Source of the DNA: Xenorhabdus sp. BG5
GTDB lineage: Bacteria > Pseudomonadota > Gammaproteobacteria > Enterobacterales > Enterobacteriaceae
Direction: 5' to 3'
DNA length: 54,958 nucleotides
Assembly (NCBI RefSeq): GCF_015163665.1
Contig: NZ_JADEUG010000025.1
Span: forward strand, 1-54,958
Under the pieces are notes generated by a model that saw only the letters and a program-made list of their open reading frames with translations, ran no database searches and was not told the origin of the DNA. Below, piece by piece: positions 1 to 10,019 of the stretch. The position numbers and the translations under genes are program-made. The first letter of the stretch is position 1; each line of letters begins with the position of its first letter.

Positions 1-157
1 ATCAGGGTTGTTTTTAATTAAAACTTAATAATTAATACTGTTTGTAAAATATTTATCACAAAATTGTAATATCTATAGTTTACAAAAACTGTTTTGCCCG
101 ATAAAAAACTCAGGCTATCAAGTTTATTTAATCCTAATTAAATTTTACCGATTGAAA

Positions 158-838
158 TTAATAAGTTACACCTAAAGAATGATAAGCATTTTGAACTTTC
201 CATAAATAACGCGAAGCCTGTGGTGCAGGATGATTATTTTGAACATATTGATAGAACTCATTCGGAGTCATTCGATTAATTTTATTAATTGCCAAAACGC
301 GGTTTGAGTCAAACGTTCGCAATAATGCCCCTGCACCATTTACATAAGCAACTATCGTTGCATAGTACAGCGTTTCTGGATTGGAAATACCTTCCAAATG
401 TTGTTTTTTCAAGATGCTGATATAGGCGGTACCAAGGTCGATGTTGGTTTCAGGATCTTTCAATTCACGCATCGTTGGTTGCCCTGATTTTCCTTTCACT
501 CTGTAAGCATCTCGTCCAGCCGTAGATGCCTTAATCTGCATTAGCCCAACTGCATTCGATTTACTAACGACCTCTGGACGAAAACCTGATTCCACCTGGA
601 TAATCGCTTTAATGAGCGTTTCATCAACACCATAACGTTTTGCGGCTTGCGCAATAAAACCATCAAATGGGGTGGAGTTAAACTTATTTGTCAATTTACG
701 GGTACCAAAAGCAGCCTTATTGCCGTCAAGCATACGTTTTGCTGTTGTTTGTCTATTACTGTCTGATTGGTGTACTTGTTGGCTTGCACATCCTGACAAT
801 AACAATGCCGCCGCAATGTAACGGAGTTTTAATTTCAC
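158..838 (-). CDS. emtA: membrane-bound lytic transglycosylase E (EmtA/MltE)
   Basis: Lytic transglycosylase that cleaves the glycan strands of peptidoglycan from the outer membrane. The 226-residue protein begins with a lipoprotein signal whose lipobox LLSGC ends at about residue 17. An SLT domain follows from about residue 50. The catalytic glutamate lies in the IIQVES segment, followed by the family motifs GLMQIKAST and AYVNGAGALL. The C-terminal half resembles E. coli EmtA closely, including NHPAPQASRY. The region between lipobox and domain is longer than in the 203-residue E. coli protein. It is divergent from sitA and separated by about 290 bp. Confidence 0.9.
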   Translation of the reverse strand: MKLKLRYIAAALLLSGCASQQVHQSDSNRQTTAKRMLDGNKAAFGTRKLTNKFNSTPFDGFIAQAAKRYGVDETLIKAIIQVESGFRPEVVSKSNAVGLMQIKASTAGRDAYRVKGKSGQPTMRELKDPETNIDLGTAYISILKKQHLEGISNPETLYYATIVAYVNGAGALLRTFDSNRVLAINKINRMTPNEFYQYVQNNHPAPQASRYLWKVQNAYHSLGVTY

Positions 839-1062
839 GCTGCTTCCCCTAAATAAAATTTATCTTATAAAGGATATATAATTTTACTGATAAACCAAAA
901 ATATTTTTCTATCACTTATCAAAATAAATATCTTTATTGCTCATGGTTAACGCTAGACAACATGCTGTTTTTTTGTTCGCATGAGGTGTGTCGTTGTCAT
1001 ATCAATCAGTAAGAATTTAAGGAGAGTCTATCGAATTTATCATCAATTTTGTCTCTATCGCC

Positions 1063-1097
1063 TTGACTTTACATAAATGATACTGATAATCATTATC
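1063..1097 (+). promoter_or_regulatory. Fur-controlled promoter of sitABCD
   Basis: A near-consensus Fur box, GATACTGATAATCATTATC, lies at 1079-1097 and matches 18 of 19 positions of the classical Fur consensus. A possible sigma-70 promoter has its -35 TTGACT at 1063-1068 and its -10 GATAAT at 1085-1090, with a 16-bp spacer. The Fur box would cover the -10 and block RNA polymerase when iron is plentiful. An MntR site was not recognised. Confidence 0.85.
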
Positions 1098-1132
1098 AAT
1101 AATTATATGTACAACAAGTAAGGTTTACCATA

Positions 1133-2047
1133 ATGAATAAAAAACATTCTCTTTCTGATTTTCCGATATTCAATCTGGTCCTTGTTCTATTCACAATGGC
1201 GTTATTCAGCCAGCAAGCTCATGCCGAGAAAAAATTCAGAGTGGTTACAACATTTACTATTATTCAAGATATGGCCCAAAATGTCGCAGGAGACGCAGCA
1301 ATTGTCGAGTCAATCACTAAACCTGGTGCAGAAATCCATGATTATCAACCCACTCCTAAAGATATCATCAAGGCACAGCGTGCAGACCTTATCCTCTGGA
1401 ATGGCCTAAATTTAGAACGCTGGTTCGAACGCTTCTTTGAAAACATGCAAGCTATCCCTGCCGCGGTTATAACCGAAGGTATTACTCCTTTACCGATCCG
1501 TGAAGGGCCTTACAATAAAAACCCTAACCCCCATGCCTGGATGTCGCCAAAAAATGCGCTGATCTATATCGAAAATATCCGTAAAGCTTTTGTCAAATAC
1601 GATCCTGAGAATGCCGAAATTTATAATCGTAATGCCAAAGCTTATGCAGAGAAAATGGCTCAATTGGATGCGCCTCTTAGAGAACGTCTTTCTCGCATTC
1701 CTGAAGAACAACGCTGGCTGGTCACCAGTGAAGGCGCTTTCAGCTATCTCACACAAGATTATGGTTTCAAAGAAGTTTACTTGTGGCCAATTAATGCTGA
1801 GGAACAAGGTTCCCCGCAACAGGTTCGCCATGTCATTGATACAGTAAGAGCTAATAAGATCCCAGTTATCTTTAGTGAAAGCACTGTTTCAGATAAACCA
1901 GCAAAACAAGTCAGTAAAGAAACAGGAGCTCGTTACGGCGGAGTACTTTATGTAGACTCTCTTTCCACTCAAAAAGGACCAGTTTCAACTTATATTGATC
2001 TACTTAACACCACTGTAGACACTATCGCAAAAGGATTTAATCAATGA
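1133..2047 (+). CDS. sitA: Mn/Fe ABC transporter, periplasmic binding protein (SitA/YfeA)
   Basis: Periplasmic metal-binding lipoprotein-type receptor of cluster A-I (PsaA/ZnuA family), 304 residues. An N-terminal signal peptide (hydrophobic segment about residues 13-30, ending AHA) is followed by the mature domain. The four expected metal ligands are visible: His in AEIHDY, His in NPHAWM, Glu in TSEGAF and Asp in YVDSLS. There is no ZnuA-like histidine-rich loop, which favours manganese/iron over zinc. It is the first gene of a four-gene operon; the sitB start overlaps its stop as ATGA. The Fur box immediately upstream implies iron repression. Confidence 0.93.
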   Translation: MNKKHSLSDFPIFNLVLVLFTMALFSQQAHAEKKFRVVTTFTIIQDMAQNVAGDAAIVESITKPGAEIHDYQPTPKDIIKAQRADLILWNGLNLERWFERFFENMQAIPAAVITEGITPLPIREGPYNKNPNPHAWMSPKNALIYIENIRKAFVKYDPENAEIYNRNAKAYAEKMAQLDAPLRERLSRIPEEQRWLVTSEGAFSYLTQDYGFKEVYLWPINAEEQGSPQQVRHVIDTVRANKIPVIFSESTVSDKPAKQVSKETGARYGGVLYVDSLSTQKGPVSTYIDLLNTTVDTIAKGFNQ

Positions 2048-2955
2048 ATCACTCATCATTAAACCATCAATCGTTATTTGAGCATCCTCATTTAATTGTG
2101 GATAACGCCACTGTCACTTACAACAATGGGCATACTGCTATTTATGATGCTAGTTTTGACATTACTGGCGGCACAATTTGTGCGCTGGTAGGTATGAATG
2201 GCAGCGGCAAATCCACATTATTCAAAACAATCATGGGATTAGTAACACCTTCACAAGGAAAAGTGACGCTCAACAAGCAACCTATTAGAGCCGCATTAAA
2301 ACAAAATATCATCGCATATGTTCCTCAAACTGAGGATGTAGATTGGAATTTTCCGGTTCTGGTTTCCGATGTAGTAATGATGGGACGCTATGGAAAAATG
2401 GGATTTTTGCGCCGTCCCAGCAAGCGTGATCATGAAATCGTCAATAAAGCGCTTGAACGTGTCGGTCTGACCGAATTGCGTGATCGCCAAATTGGTGAGC
2501 TTTCTGGCGGGCAGAAAAAACGCGCATTTTTAGCCCGTGCATTGGCTCAAGAAGGGAAAGTTTTGCTACTGGATGAACCTTTTACTGGGGTCGATGTTAA
2601 AACAGAAAATGCCATTATTGACTTACTTCGTGATTTACGTGACGAAGGGCATTTGGTCTTAGTGTCAACGCATAATCTCGGCAGTGTACCTGAATTTTGT
2701 GATCACGTTATTTTGATCAATCGCACGGTGCTCGCAAGTGGCCAAACTGAAAACACGTTTACTCAAAAAAATCTGGAAATGACCTTCGGTGGTGTCTTGC
2801 GTCATATTAATCTTTCCGCTCCTGAGCTACATAAAGATGATGATCCACGCTCACTGACAGTCATAACCGATGATGAACGTGCAGCCGTCTTTTACGGACA
2901 TAATCACCATATTCCACCGCGGAAAAACCCCAAACAAAAGGAAAATCAACCATGA
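2044..2955 (+). CDS. sitB: Mn/Fe ABC transporter, ATPase (SitB/YfeB)
   Basis: Cytoplasmic ATPase that powers metal import by SitCD, 303 residues. Walker [10 protein letters not shown], the Q-loop in VPQTEDVDW, the ABC signature LSGGQKKR, Walker B LLLDEP and the switch histidine in STHN are all present. The C-terminal extension after about residue 255 is polar and histidine-rich (YGHNHHIPP), which is common in SitB/YfeB proteins. It overlaps sitA by 4 bp and sitC by 4 bp, so translation is probably coupled. Confidence 0.93.
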   Translation: MNHSSLNHQSLFEHPHLIVDNATVTYNNGHTAIYDASFDITGGTICALVGMNGSGKSTLFKTIMGLVTPSQGKVTLNKQPIRAALKQNIIAYVPQTEDVDWNFPVLVSDVVMMGRYGKMGFLRRPSKRDHEIVNKALERVGLTELRDRQIGELSGGQKKRAFLARALAQEGKVLLLDEPFTGVDVKTENAIIDLLRDLRDEGHLVLVSTHNLGSVPEFCDHVILINRTVLASGQTENTFTQKNLEMTFGGVLRHINLSAPELHKDDDPRSLTVITDDERAAVFYGHNHHIPPRKNPKQKENQP

Positions 2956-3827
2956 TGGAACTGCTTTTACAACCATTCAGCTACAACTACATGGTGAAAG
3001 CCATGTGGGTAAGTACCATTGTTGGGGGTGTCTGTGCTTTCTTATCCGCTTATCTGATGCTAAAAGGCTGGTCGCTAATGGGAGACGCCCTCTCCCACTC
3101 TGTTGTGCCCGGTGTCGCAGGTGCATATGCTCTCGGTTTACCTTATGCAGGTGGGGCTTTTTTTACAGGAATGCTCGCGGCATTATCAATGACATTGGTA
3201 CGTCATATCACTCGGTTACGTGAAGATGCGGTGATCGGTTTTATATTCTCCACTTTTTTTGCCGTCGGATTATTGATCGTTTCTTTAAACCCTACATCCG
3301 TGAATGTACAAACCATTATATTAGGCAACATTCTCGGGATCGCTGATGAAGATGTTTTACAAGTGGAAATCATTATTGCCGTTTCCTTCATCATCTTAAT
3401 GGGACTTTGGAAAGATTTATTGGTTGTTTTCTTTGATGAAACTCATGCACGCTCTATTGGATTATCACCGTTACGGTTGAAAATCATTTTCTTCACTTTA
3501 TTAAGTGCCTGTACCGTTGCTGCATTACAGACAGTAGGCGCTATCCTAGTTATCGCAATGGTTGTAACGCCTGGTGCAACCGCCTATTTATTAACAGATA
3601 AATTTAAACATTTGTTGATTATTGCCGTCGCTATCGGTTCACTCACAAGTGGTATCGGTGCATATGTGAGTTATTTCCTCAACGGTGCAACTGGGGGAGT
3701 CATTGTCACCATACAAACAGTGATTTTCTTACTTGCGTTCTTCTTTGCCCCTAAACATGGCACGTTAGCCTCTCGCAGACGAGCCAGAAAGGAATCTCTG
3801 GCATTGATTCAGGAGCAACGCTCATGA
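2952..3827 (+). CDS. sitC: Mn/Fe ABC transporter, inner-membrane permease (SitC/YfeC)
   Basis: Membrane permease of the ABC-3 family, 291 residues with about eight hydrophobic segments. The hallmark [20 protein letters not shown] near residues 36-57 marks the ABC-3 fold. It forms the channel together with its paralogue SitD. The start overlaps the stop of sitB and the stop overlaps the start of sitD, both as ATGA. The basic tail (about residues 270-285) lies in the cytoplasm. Confidence 0.92.
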   Translation: MMELLLQPFSYNYMVKAMWVSTIVGGVCAFLSAYLMLKGWSLMGDALSHSVVPGVAGAYALGLPYAGGAFFTGMLAALSMTLVRHITRLREDAVIGFIFSTFFAVGLLIVSLNPTSVNVQTIILGNILGIADEDVLQVEIIIAVSFIILMGLWKDLLVVFFDETHARSIGLSPLRLKIIFFTLLSACTVAALQTVGAILVIAMVVTPGATAYLLTDKFKHLLIIAVAIGSLTSGIGAYVSYFLNGATGGVIVTIQTVIFLLAFFFAPKHGTLASRRRARKESLALIQEQRS

Positions 3828-4720
3828 ACACATTTATTGAATTAATGACTGAACCTTTCATGCATGAGTTTATGCGACGAGCTATCTATGCGGCCATTAT
3901 GGTGGGCGCTGTTTGTGCTATACTTTCCTGTTACTTAGTCTTAAAAGGTTGGTCATTGATGGGAGATGCCATCTCCCATGCTGTTTTGCCAGGTATAGTG
4001 CTCGCTTTTGTAACAGGCATACCACTTGCAATAGGTGCTTTCCTTTCTGGTATATCTTGTGCATTCGCGACAGGCTATCTAAAAGAACATAGCCGAATCA
4101 AAGAAGATACAGTCATGGGAATCGTTTTCTCAGGTATGTTTGCATTTGGGTTAGTCCTGTTTACTCGTATAGATACGGATCAACACCTGACACACATTTT
4201 ATTTGGCAGCATACTCGGCATTACCCAGCATGAATTACTCCAAACCTTGTGTATTGCCGGGATCACGCTGGCTATTGTGCTGCTAAAGAGAAAAGATTTC
4301 ATGCTCTACTGCTTCGATCCCAATCAGGCACGAGTGGTTGGTCTTCCTGTGAAACTTCTCCATTACGGGTTATTATCGCTGCTGGCCCTAACAATTGTCG
4401 CATCTTTGCAAGCCGTCGGTATCATCCTCGTCATTGCGATGTTAATCTCCCCCGGCATTATTGCTTTTATACTTTGCCGGAGCTTTGATCGCATGCTGAT
4501 TGTGGCAATGGTTGCTTCTATATCATCCAGTGTACTTGGCACTATCATCAGCTTCCATATTGATGGTGAAACAGGCCCCTGTATCGTCATCATTCAGGCA
4601 ATTTTCTTTGCTATTGCACTGACTTATGATCAAATAAAATTAGCTTGCAAGAAAGCAAACAAAAGATCGTTTGAGAAAATCTCATCCCATGAGGTATCAA
4701 TTCCAGAAAAATCAAATTAA
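3824..4720 (+). CDS. sitD: Mn/Fe ABC transporter, inner-membrane permease (SitD/YfeD)
   Basis: Second ABC-3 permease of the operon, 298 residues and clearly a paralogue of SitC: it repeats the motif [20 protein letters not shown] at about residues 37-57. It is last in the operon and is followed within 15 bp by an inverted repeat that may end the transcript. Confidence 0.92.
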   Translation: MNTFIELMTEPFMHEFMRRAIYAAIMVGAVCAILSCYLVLKGWSLMGDAISHAVLPGIVLAFVTGIPLAIGAFLSGISCAFATGYLKEHSRIKEDTVMGIVFSGMFAFGLVLFTRIDTDQHLTHILFGSILGITQHELLQTLCIAGITLAIVLLKRKDFMLYCFDPNQARVVGLPVKLLHYGLLSLLALTIVASLQAVGIILVIAMLISPGIIAFILCRSFDRMLIVAMVASISSSVLGTIISFHIDGETGPCIVIIQAIFFAIALTYDQIKLACKKANKRSFEKISSHEVSIPEKSN

Positions 4721-4733
4721 AAAATAATAGAGT

Positions 4734-4757
4734 GCCATATCAAATTTGAGATATGGC
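4734..4757 (+). terminator. possible terminator of sitABCD
   Basis: Perfect 8-bp inverted repeat (GCCATATC / GATATGGC) with an 8-nt loop just after the sitD stop. The following bases (CTTATTAATTCC) are only moderately T-rich, so intrinsic termination is plausible but not certain. Confidence 0.55.
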
Positions 4758-4852
4758 CTTATTAATTCCTATTAAAACGCCTTTTATCCTGTTCAAATGT
4801 TACATCTGTCTGTAATATAAGCATAGCAACTGTCAACTTAATGAGGTGAAAC

Positions 4853-5716
4853 ATGTGGCAAACAGTGAGCCGACTATTAAGTGAGCATTTTGGTGATGCT
4901 GAAATTCACGATAAAGAGGAATTGACAGGAGGAGATATTCACCGTGCCTGGCATGTTAAATATGGTGAACAACATATCTTTATCAAATCCAACGTGAAGG
5001 AAATGCTGCCAATTTTCAAAGCAGAAGCAGAGCAATTGGAATTATTAGCTCGCAGCAAAACAACCCGAGTTCCCTATGTTTATGGTGTAGGTCACGACCG
5101 CAACTATAGCTTCCTGTTGCTAGAGCATCTGCCCATAAAACCCTTTAACCCACACAGTGCGTATCTTTTTGGTCAACACCTTGCGAAGCTACATCAATGG
5201 AGCGAACAACCTAAATTTGGTTTTGATTTTGATAACATGCTGGCAACGACCATACAACCTAACGGATGGCAAAAGCGTTGGGCCCATTTTTATGCCGAAA
5301 AACGCATTGGATGGCAACTGCAACTTGCCGCTGATAACGGGATGGTGTTTGGAAATATTAACCAAATTGTTCAAGTAATCAGCGATAGACTGCACAATCA
5401 TCACCCTCAACCTTCTCTCCTGCATGGCGATCTATGGCCCATGAACTGTGCATCATTGAACGATAATTGTGCCGTCACTTTTGATCCTGCCTGCTATTGG
5501 GGAGATCGCGAATGCGATCTGGCGATGTTGCCACTTTACCCAGATCTTCCTTTGCAAATATTTGATGGTTACCAGAGTATTTGGCCATTGCCTAAAGATT
5601 TTCTTGAACGTCAACCCATTTACCAACTTTACTATTTGTTAAATAGATGCAATCTTTTCGGAGGAGAGAATTTTATTTTAATACAAAAGATGATTGATAA
5701 ACTTTTATCTGAATAG
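4853..5716 (+). CDS. yniA: fructosamine kinase family protein (YniA)
   Basis: Kinase of the fructosamine/ketosamine-3-kinase family, 287 residues. The family phosphorylates sugar adducts on proteins so that they fall apart; the physiological substrate of YniA is not settled. The catalytic motif LLHGDLWPMN lies near residue 190 and the metal-binding motif DPACYWGDRECDLAM follows it. A GAGGTG ribosome site precedes the ATG. It is convergent with yniB, as part of the yniABC-ydjM-tcyP block shared with E. coli. Confidence 0.9.
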   Translation: MWQTVSRLLSEHFGDAEIHDKEELTGGDIHRAWHVKYGEQHIFIKSNVKEMLPIFKAEAEQLELLARSKTTRVPYVYGVGHDRNYSFLLLEHLPIKPFNPHSAYLFGQHLAKLHQWSEQPKFGFDFDNMLATTIQPNGWQKRWAHFYAEKRIGWQLQLAADNGMVFGNINQIVQVISDRLHNHHPQPSLLHGDLWPMNCASLNDNCAVTFDPACYWGDRECDLAMLPLYPDLPLQIFDGYQSIWPLPKDFLERQPIYQLYYLLNRCNLFGGENFILIQKMIDKLLSE

Positions 5717-5867
5717 GTATAAGAGAACTTAAATTAATATGATATTTAATTATTGACAATAGCTCAATCATTCAAAAACAAAAGTGAAATTTATGATATT
5801 AAAAATATAAATTTATTTAAAACCAAATACAATATTGCGCATCCTTGCGCTGTTATTAACTATCGCA

Positions 5868-6440
5868 TTACCACCCTAAAAATTTAAACAAGAAGTAAGC
5901 AATTGTACCGATAATGATTGGTGATATGTAAAGGATAAAAATCTGGCTAAATAAAGAATGAGAGGGGAACGCAATTTTAGCTTTCAATTGTTCCTTAGTT
6001 ATTCCACTCTCCTGCGCGTGTTCAAAGACCATTTGATCTTCAATACGTTCTTTGATGAATTTAAATTGACGATACATTCTCAAGCCAGATGCACTCATTG
6101 CCAACCCCACAAACATCAGCATATAAATGACAAAAAAACTGATATTTTCCCCAGTAATTCCAGCAACACGCTCAGGGGTTGGAGAATGCTTCCAGAAAAA
6201 ATCCAAAAATGGTGTATTGAATTTAATCATTTCTGTCATCATCTGAAGAAAATCATTCAATACCGCGTTAACTCCGCCACCTCCAATACCATCACCTTTA
6301 ACACCGTCACCTTTAACACCATGCTGCCCTGCAACTAGATTAATCACTGAGACAAAAGTCGACAACAGAGAGGGTACAAAAATAATCCAACCAAAAATTC
6401 GCTTAGCGACGGCAATATATCCGGCTTGTTGATACGTCAT
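5868..6440 (-). CDS. yniB: inner-membrane protein YniB
   Basis: Uncharacterised inner-membrane protein of about 190 residues with hydrophobic segments near residues 10-35, 95-120 and 160-185. Its start MTYQQAG and the segments NTPFLDFFW and FVGLAMSASGLRMYRQ match E. coli YniB as I recall it. The start at 6440 is preferred over an upstream ATG at 6458 because GGAGA lies 7 nt before it and because it matches the E. coli N-terminus. A tandem GVKGDG repeat followed by a glycine run (about residues 42-55) is an insertion relative to E. coli YniB. Function unknown. Confidence 0.85.
   Translation of the reverse strand: MTYQQAGYIAVAKRIFGWIIFVPSLLSTFVSVINLVAGQHGVKGDGVKGDGIGGGGVNAVLNDFLQMMTEMIKFNTPFLDFFWKHSPTPERVAGITGENISFFVIYMLMFVGLAMSASGLRMYRQFKFIKERIEDQMVFEHAQESGITKEQLKAKIAFPSHSLFSQIFILYISPIIIGTIAYFLFKFLGW
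6291..6320 (-). repeat. 15-bp tandem duplication inside yniB
   Basis: Two adjacent 15-bp units that differ at one position encode the repeated GVKGD segment in YniB. The repeat keeps the reading frame, so it is a simple in-frame expansion in a periplasmic or cytoplasmic loop. Confidence 0.85.
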
Positions 6441-6647
6441 TACATTCTCCATTAGCATAAATAATTTTATTTTTTACTCAATAATAGCTCATAACGAACT
6501 CACTTTAATCCTATTTACGGAGTCATTATCTTACTTTACCGATGAAACTATCTCTTTCTTTGTTATCTCCCATAACGAGATTTAATTTATTGAAATTGTT
6601 ACAATCAAATCTCTTTAATCACTGTTATCATCGCGGAGAGATTTGAG

Positions 6648-7313
6648 ATGTCATCTTGTTTATCTATGGAAGCCGCTGTTTTTGATATGGATGGTTTACT
6701 GATTGATTCTGAACCTTATTGGAAACAGGGAGAAAAAAGCGTATTCAGTGAATTAGGGCTAGATTTAAATTTAGCCAAAAACCTACCTGACACATTGGGG
6801 TTACGAATCGATCACGTTGTTGAGCTATGGTATCAAGCATCACCTTGGCAAGGCGCCTCTAAAAGTGAAGTTGGGCAACGCATCATCGATTACGTAGTTC
6901 AATCAGTTGAAAAAAACCGCCCTTTACTACCTGGAGTAGAACATGCTTTAAATCTCTGTCGCGAACGTGGATTAAAAATTGGCCTTGCCTCCGCCTCACC
7001 CTATGAAATGATCAAAAAAGTGCTCGAATTGTTTAACCTACGACATTACTTTGATGTTGTCGTTTCTGCTGCACACTTACCTTACAGTAAACCACATCCC
7101 GAAGTTTATTTACTGGCAGCCAGTCAACTTGGAGTCACCCCAACTCACTGTCTTACATTAGAAGACTCATTTAACGGTATGATAGCAACCAAAGCAGCAA
7201 GAATGCGCTCAATTGTCGTCCCAGCCTCCCACCATTTTGATGATCCCCGCTGGTCATTGGCTGACATTAAACTGAATTCTCTGGAAAAATTAACAATAGA
7301 AAATATTACTTAA
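6648..7313 (+). CDS. yniC: HAD-family hexitol/2-deoxyglucose-6-phosphate phosphatase (YniC/HxpB)
   Basis: Haloacid-dehalogenase phosphatase of 221 residues that acts on sugar phosphates such as 2-deoxyglucose-6-phosphate in E. coli. Motif I FDMDGLLIDSEP (nucleophile Asp and general acid Asp) is at about residues 12-23. Motif II is the serine in GLASASP. The motif III lysine is in SKPHPEVYL, and motif IV is LEDSFNG. Its place between yniB and ydjM is the same as in E. coli. Confidence 0.9.
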   Translation: MSSCLSMEAAVFDMDGLLIDSEPYWKQGEKSVFSELGLDLNLAKNLPDTLGLRIDHVVELWYQASPWQGASKSEVGQRIIDYVVQSVEKNRPLLPGVEHALNLCRERGLKIGLASASPYEMIKKVLELFNLRHYFDVVVSAAHLPYSKPHPEVYLLAASQLGVTPTHCLTLEDSFNGMIATKAARMRSIVVPASHHFDDPRWSLADIKLNSLEKLTIENIT

Positions 7314-7320
7314 TAGCCAC

Positions 7321-7353
7321 CGCGCTGCCCTATTTCTCGTATAAGGCAGCGCG
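7321..7353 (+). terminator. hairpin after yniC
   Basis: Perfect 9-bp GC-rich stem (CGCGCTGCC / GGCAGCGCG) with a 15-nt loop, 8 bp after the yniC stop. No T-run follows, so it may protect the 3' end or act as a weak terminator. Confidence 0.5.
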
Positions 7354-7448
7354 AATATCAACCGCCCTTTCAACCAACCAAGACACAGTTTAAAAATTTT
7401 CCTGATTACCCTCTATCTTCCTCAGTCAAAACCCTCTATACTGCCTCA

Positions 7449-7464
7449 CTGTATGTATAAACAG
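7449..7464 (+). promoter_or_regulatory. LexA (SOS) box upstream of ydjM
   Basis: The 16-bp sequence CTGTATGTATAAACAG has the LexA consensus form CTGT-N8-ACAG. It ends 31 bp before the ydjM start. E. coli ydjM is a known LexA target, so the site is expected to repress ydjM until DNA damage. Confidence 0.88.
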
Positions 7465-7495
7465 CAATCAGCATAAATAATCAGTATAAATCATT

Positions 7496-8089
7496 ATGAC
7501 AGCAGAAGGGCATCTTCTTTTTTCCGTTGCCAGCCTTGTATTGGCTCACCAGCTAGAAATCACACCAGAAATAGCACAGGGAGACTGGTTACACATGCTT
7601 CCCGGCGTACTTCTGGCTTCATTGTTGCCAGATATTGACCATCCAAGTTCAACCTTAGGCAGATTGTTCCGCTTTATATCCATTCCAATCGCGCGATTAT
7701 GTGGACATCGTGGATTTACACATAGTTTATTAGCGCTGCTCGTGGGGGTTACTCTATTCCAGACTGAAATACCGTCTAATTGGCCCATTCCAACTGACTT
7801 TGTCCATGCAATGGTTATCGGTTACATCAGCCATCTTATTGCTGATATGCTGACTCCCGCTGGTATTCCACTATTATGGCCACTAAGAATACGTTTTTGC
7901 ATACCTATTCTTAGAGGTAAGGAACGTAAAAAAGCCGAACGTTTTATTGCCGTACTGGTAGTAGTGATCGCTATTATCCTTCCACAACACATCAATTTCT
8001 CATTCGCTCGCTATTTCGACAGCTTACAATTTAACAAAATACAGTTTGATAAATTACCTATTGATAAGCTACAGAATCTCTACAAGTAA
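7496..8089 (+). CDS. ydjM: SOS-regulated inner-membrane metal-dependent hydrolase-like protein YdjM
   Basis: Membrane protein of the YdjM/DUF457 family, 197 residues. The conserved putative metal-site motifs are LLPDIDHPSS (about residues 42-51) and HRGFTHSLLA (about 72-81), with a further histidine in the segment SHLIADMLTPAG. Several hydrophobic helices follow. Biochemical function is unknown. A LexA box lies just upstream, as in E. coli, so it should be induced by DNA damage. The C-terminus has a low-complexity run of F/I-(N/D)-K residues. Confidence 0.88.
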   Translation: MTAEGHLLFSVASLVLAHQLEITPEIAQGDWLHMLPGVLLASLLPDIDHPSSTLGRLFRFISIPIARLCGHRGFTHSLLALLVGVTLFQTEIPSNWPIPTDFVHAMVIGYISHLIADMLTPAGIPLLWPLRIRFCIPILRGKERKKAERFIAVLVVVIAIILPQHINFSFARYFDSLQFNKIQFDKLPIDKLQNLYK

Positions 8090-8118
8090 CTGCTCAATAT
8101 TCACATACAGCAAATATC

Positions 8119-8144
8119 GTAACCCCATTTTAAAACGGGGTTAC
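8119..8144 (+). terminator. probable ydjM terminator
   Basis: Perfect 8-bp inverted repeat GTAACCCC / GGGGTTAC with a 10-nt AT-rich loop, 30 bp after the ydjM stop. Confidence 0.6.
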
Positions 8145-8475
8145 CTGCAAAATATAAATCACTTTTTATGCACTTCCTGTCGCCTTCAAAAAAACTTTTA
8201 ACTCAATAAAATACAAAGTGAACAGTTGTAATTGAACAAAAAATAACAGAAATAGATTAGGATATATAATCAATTAAACTAGCTAGTGAAAAATAATTAT
8301 ATTAAATTCCATTTAATTATAAGAAGACAATCTCTTATACTGATAATATTTTACTTTAAGTATTTCATGGTACGTAGACGATAGATTCAAATTGGAATAC
8401 AGCTTACAAAGCTATATTCCAAACTACATACCGCAACTCGAAATATAAAGAGTATATCATTTTTGGAGACTAGAG
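8145..8475. other. AT-rich leader region before tcyP
   Basis: No gene is visible in this stretch. It holds an imperfect inverted pair around 8388-8425 (GGAATACAGCTT...AGCTATATTCC) and the tcyP ribosome site (GGAGACTAGAG). Promoters for tcyP are expected here, but none is clear enough to call. Confidence 0.5.
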
Positions 8476-9825
8476 ATGGATTTACCACTCATCATCAACG
8501 TGCTCGTTTTTGTAGCACTGCTTATTCTATTAGCAAAAACGAACTCAAATAAATGGAGCTTGTCCAAAAAAGTTCTTGTGGCTCTAGTCGTGGGTGTCGT
8601 TTTTGGGCTGGCACTAAACATCATTTATGGAACAGATAATCTTACCGTAAAAGAATCAATTAAATGGTTCAATATTGTAGGTAATGGTTATGTACAACTG
8701 CTACAAATGGTTATTATGCCGTTAGTTTTTGCTTCTATCCTAAGCGCCGTCACTCGTTTACACAAAGCATCTTCCTTAGGAAAGATCAGCTTTTTTACCA
8801 TTGGTACATTACTGTTCACTACAGCAATTTCCGCTTTAATCGGCATTATCATTGCCAATTTTTTTGGGTTAAGTGCATCAGGTCTCATTCAAGGCACGCA
8901 AGAAACTGCTCGTTTATTAGCAATTGAAAGCAATTATATTGGCAAAGTTGCAGATATGAGTGTGCCTCAAATCATTCTCTCCTTTATCCCTAAAAATCCT
9001 TTTGCTGACCTGACGGGAGCACGCCCTACTTCCATTATTAGTGTGGTAATTTTTGCGGCATTTTTAGGCATTGCTGCGCTACAAATGATTAAAGATAATC
9101 AGGAGCGCGGTAAACTGGCTCTCGTTGCCATTGATACTATGCAAGCATGGGCTATGAAGCTGGTTAGGTTAGTTATGAGCCTCACTCCATACGGTGTGAT
9201 GGCTTTAATGACCAAAGTTGTCGCCAGTTCCAATATCAATGACATTACTCAATTAGGTAGTTTTGTTGTTGCTTCCTACATTGCCCTTGGTCTGATGTTT
9301 GTAGTACATGGCGGGCTTTTGGCATTCACGGGTATCAATCCTCTGAAATTCTTTAAAAAAGCAGGCCCCGTACTGACATTTGCATTTACCAGCCGTTCAA
9401 GCGCAGCAAGTATTCCCTTGAATGTCGAAACACAAACTCGCCGCCTCGGTGTACCTGAGTCTATTGCCAGCTTCTCCGCCTCTTTTGGTGCGACCATTGG
9501 GCAAAATGGCTGTGCTGGCATTTATCCAGCTATGTTGGCAGTGATGGTGGCTCCAACCGTAGGTATTGATCCCTTTGATCCAGTGTGGATTGCAACACTT
9601 GTCGGAATTGTGACTATCAGCTCTGCGGGGGTTGCTGGTGTTGGTGGAGGCGCAACATTTGCAGCATTGATTGTTTTACCTGCTATGGGCTTACCTGTCA
9701 CCCTAGTAGCACTGCTTATTTCTGTTGAGCCTCTGATCGATATGGGACGCACAGCATTAAATGTTAATGGCGCGATGACAGCAGGTACAATCACCAGTCA
9801 ATTGATGAGAAAAACTAATAAATAA
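8476..9825 (+). CDS. tcyP: L-cystine:H+/Na+ symporter TcyP (YdjN)
   Basis: Dicarboxylate/amino acid:cation symporter (SDF family) that imports L-cystine, 449 residues and largely hydrophobic. Family signatures include [12 protein letters not shown] (about residues 75-86), the serine-rich hairpin [15 protein letters not shown], and [16 protein letters not shown]. It lies next to ydjM as in E. coli, where it is called ydjN/tcyP. A strong GGAGAC site precedes the ATG. It is the last core gene before the accessory region. Confidence 0.92.
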   Translation: MDLPLIINVLVFVALLILLAKTNSNKWSLSKKVLVALVVGVVFGLALNIIYGTDNLTVKESIKWFNIVGNGYVQLLQMVIMPLVFASILSAVTRLHKASSLGKISFFTIGTLLFTTAISALIGIIIANFFGLSASGLIQGTQETARLLAIESNYIGKVADMSVPQIILSFIPKNPFADLTGARPTSIISVVIFAAFLGIAALQMIKDNQERGKLALVAIDTMQAWAMKLVRLVMSLTPYGVMALMTKVVASSNINDITQLGSFVVASYIALGLMFVVHGGLLAFTGINPLKFFKKAGPVLTFAFTSRSSAASIPLNVETQTRRLGVPESIASFSASFGATIGQNGCAGIYPAMLAVMVAPTVGIDPFDPVWIATLVGIVTISSAGVAGVGGGATFAALIVLPAMGLPVTLVALLISVEPLIDMGRTALNVNGAMTAGTITSQLMRKTNK

Positions 9826-9904
9826 GTATTTGAACAAGACGAAGAAGTGGCATTAAATCAATCTTAATTCAAAATAAGAATTAATAAATGTAATATATTT
9901 TTAT

Positions 9905-9937
9905 CGAATAAGGCAGATATATTAACTGCCTTATTCG
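9905..9937 (+). terminator. tcyP terminator
   Basis: Perfect 12-bp inverted repeat CGAATAAGGCAG / CTGCCTTATTCG with a 9-nt loop, about 80 bp after the tcyP stop, followed by a T-rich stretch. Confidence 0.75.
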
Positions 9938-10019
9938 TTAGCTTGTTTGATTTTTGGTTTTAATATAAAGGTTATTAAATAAAACTTAACACTATTACTG
10001 AAATGTTTATTAACTAAAT

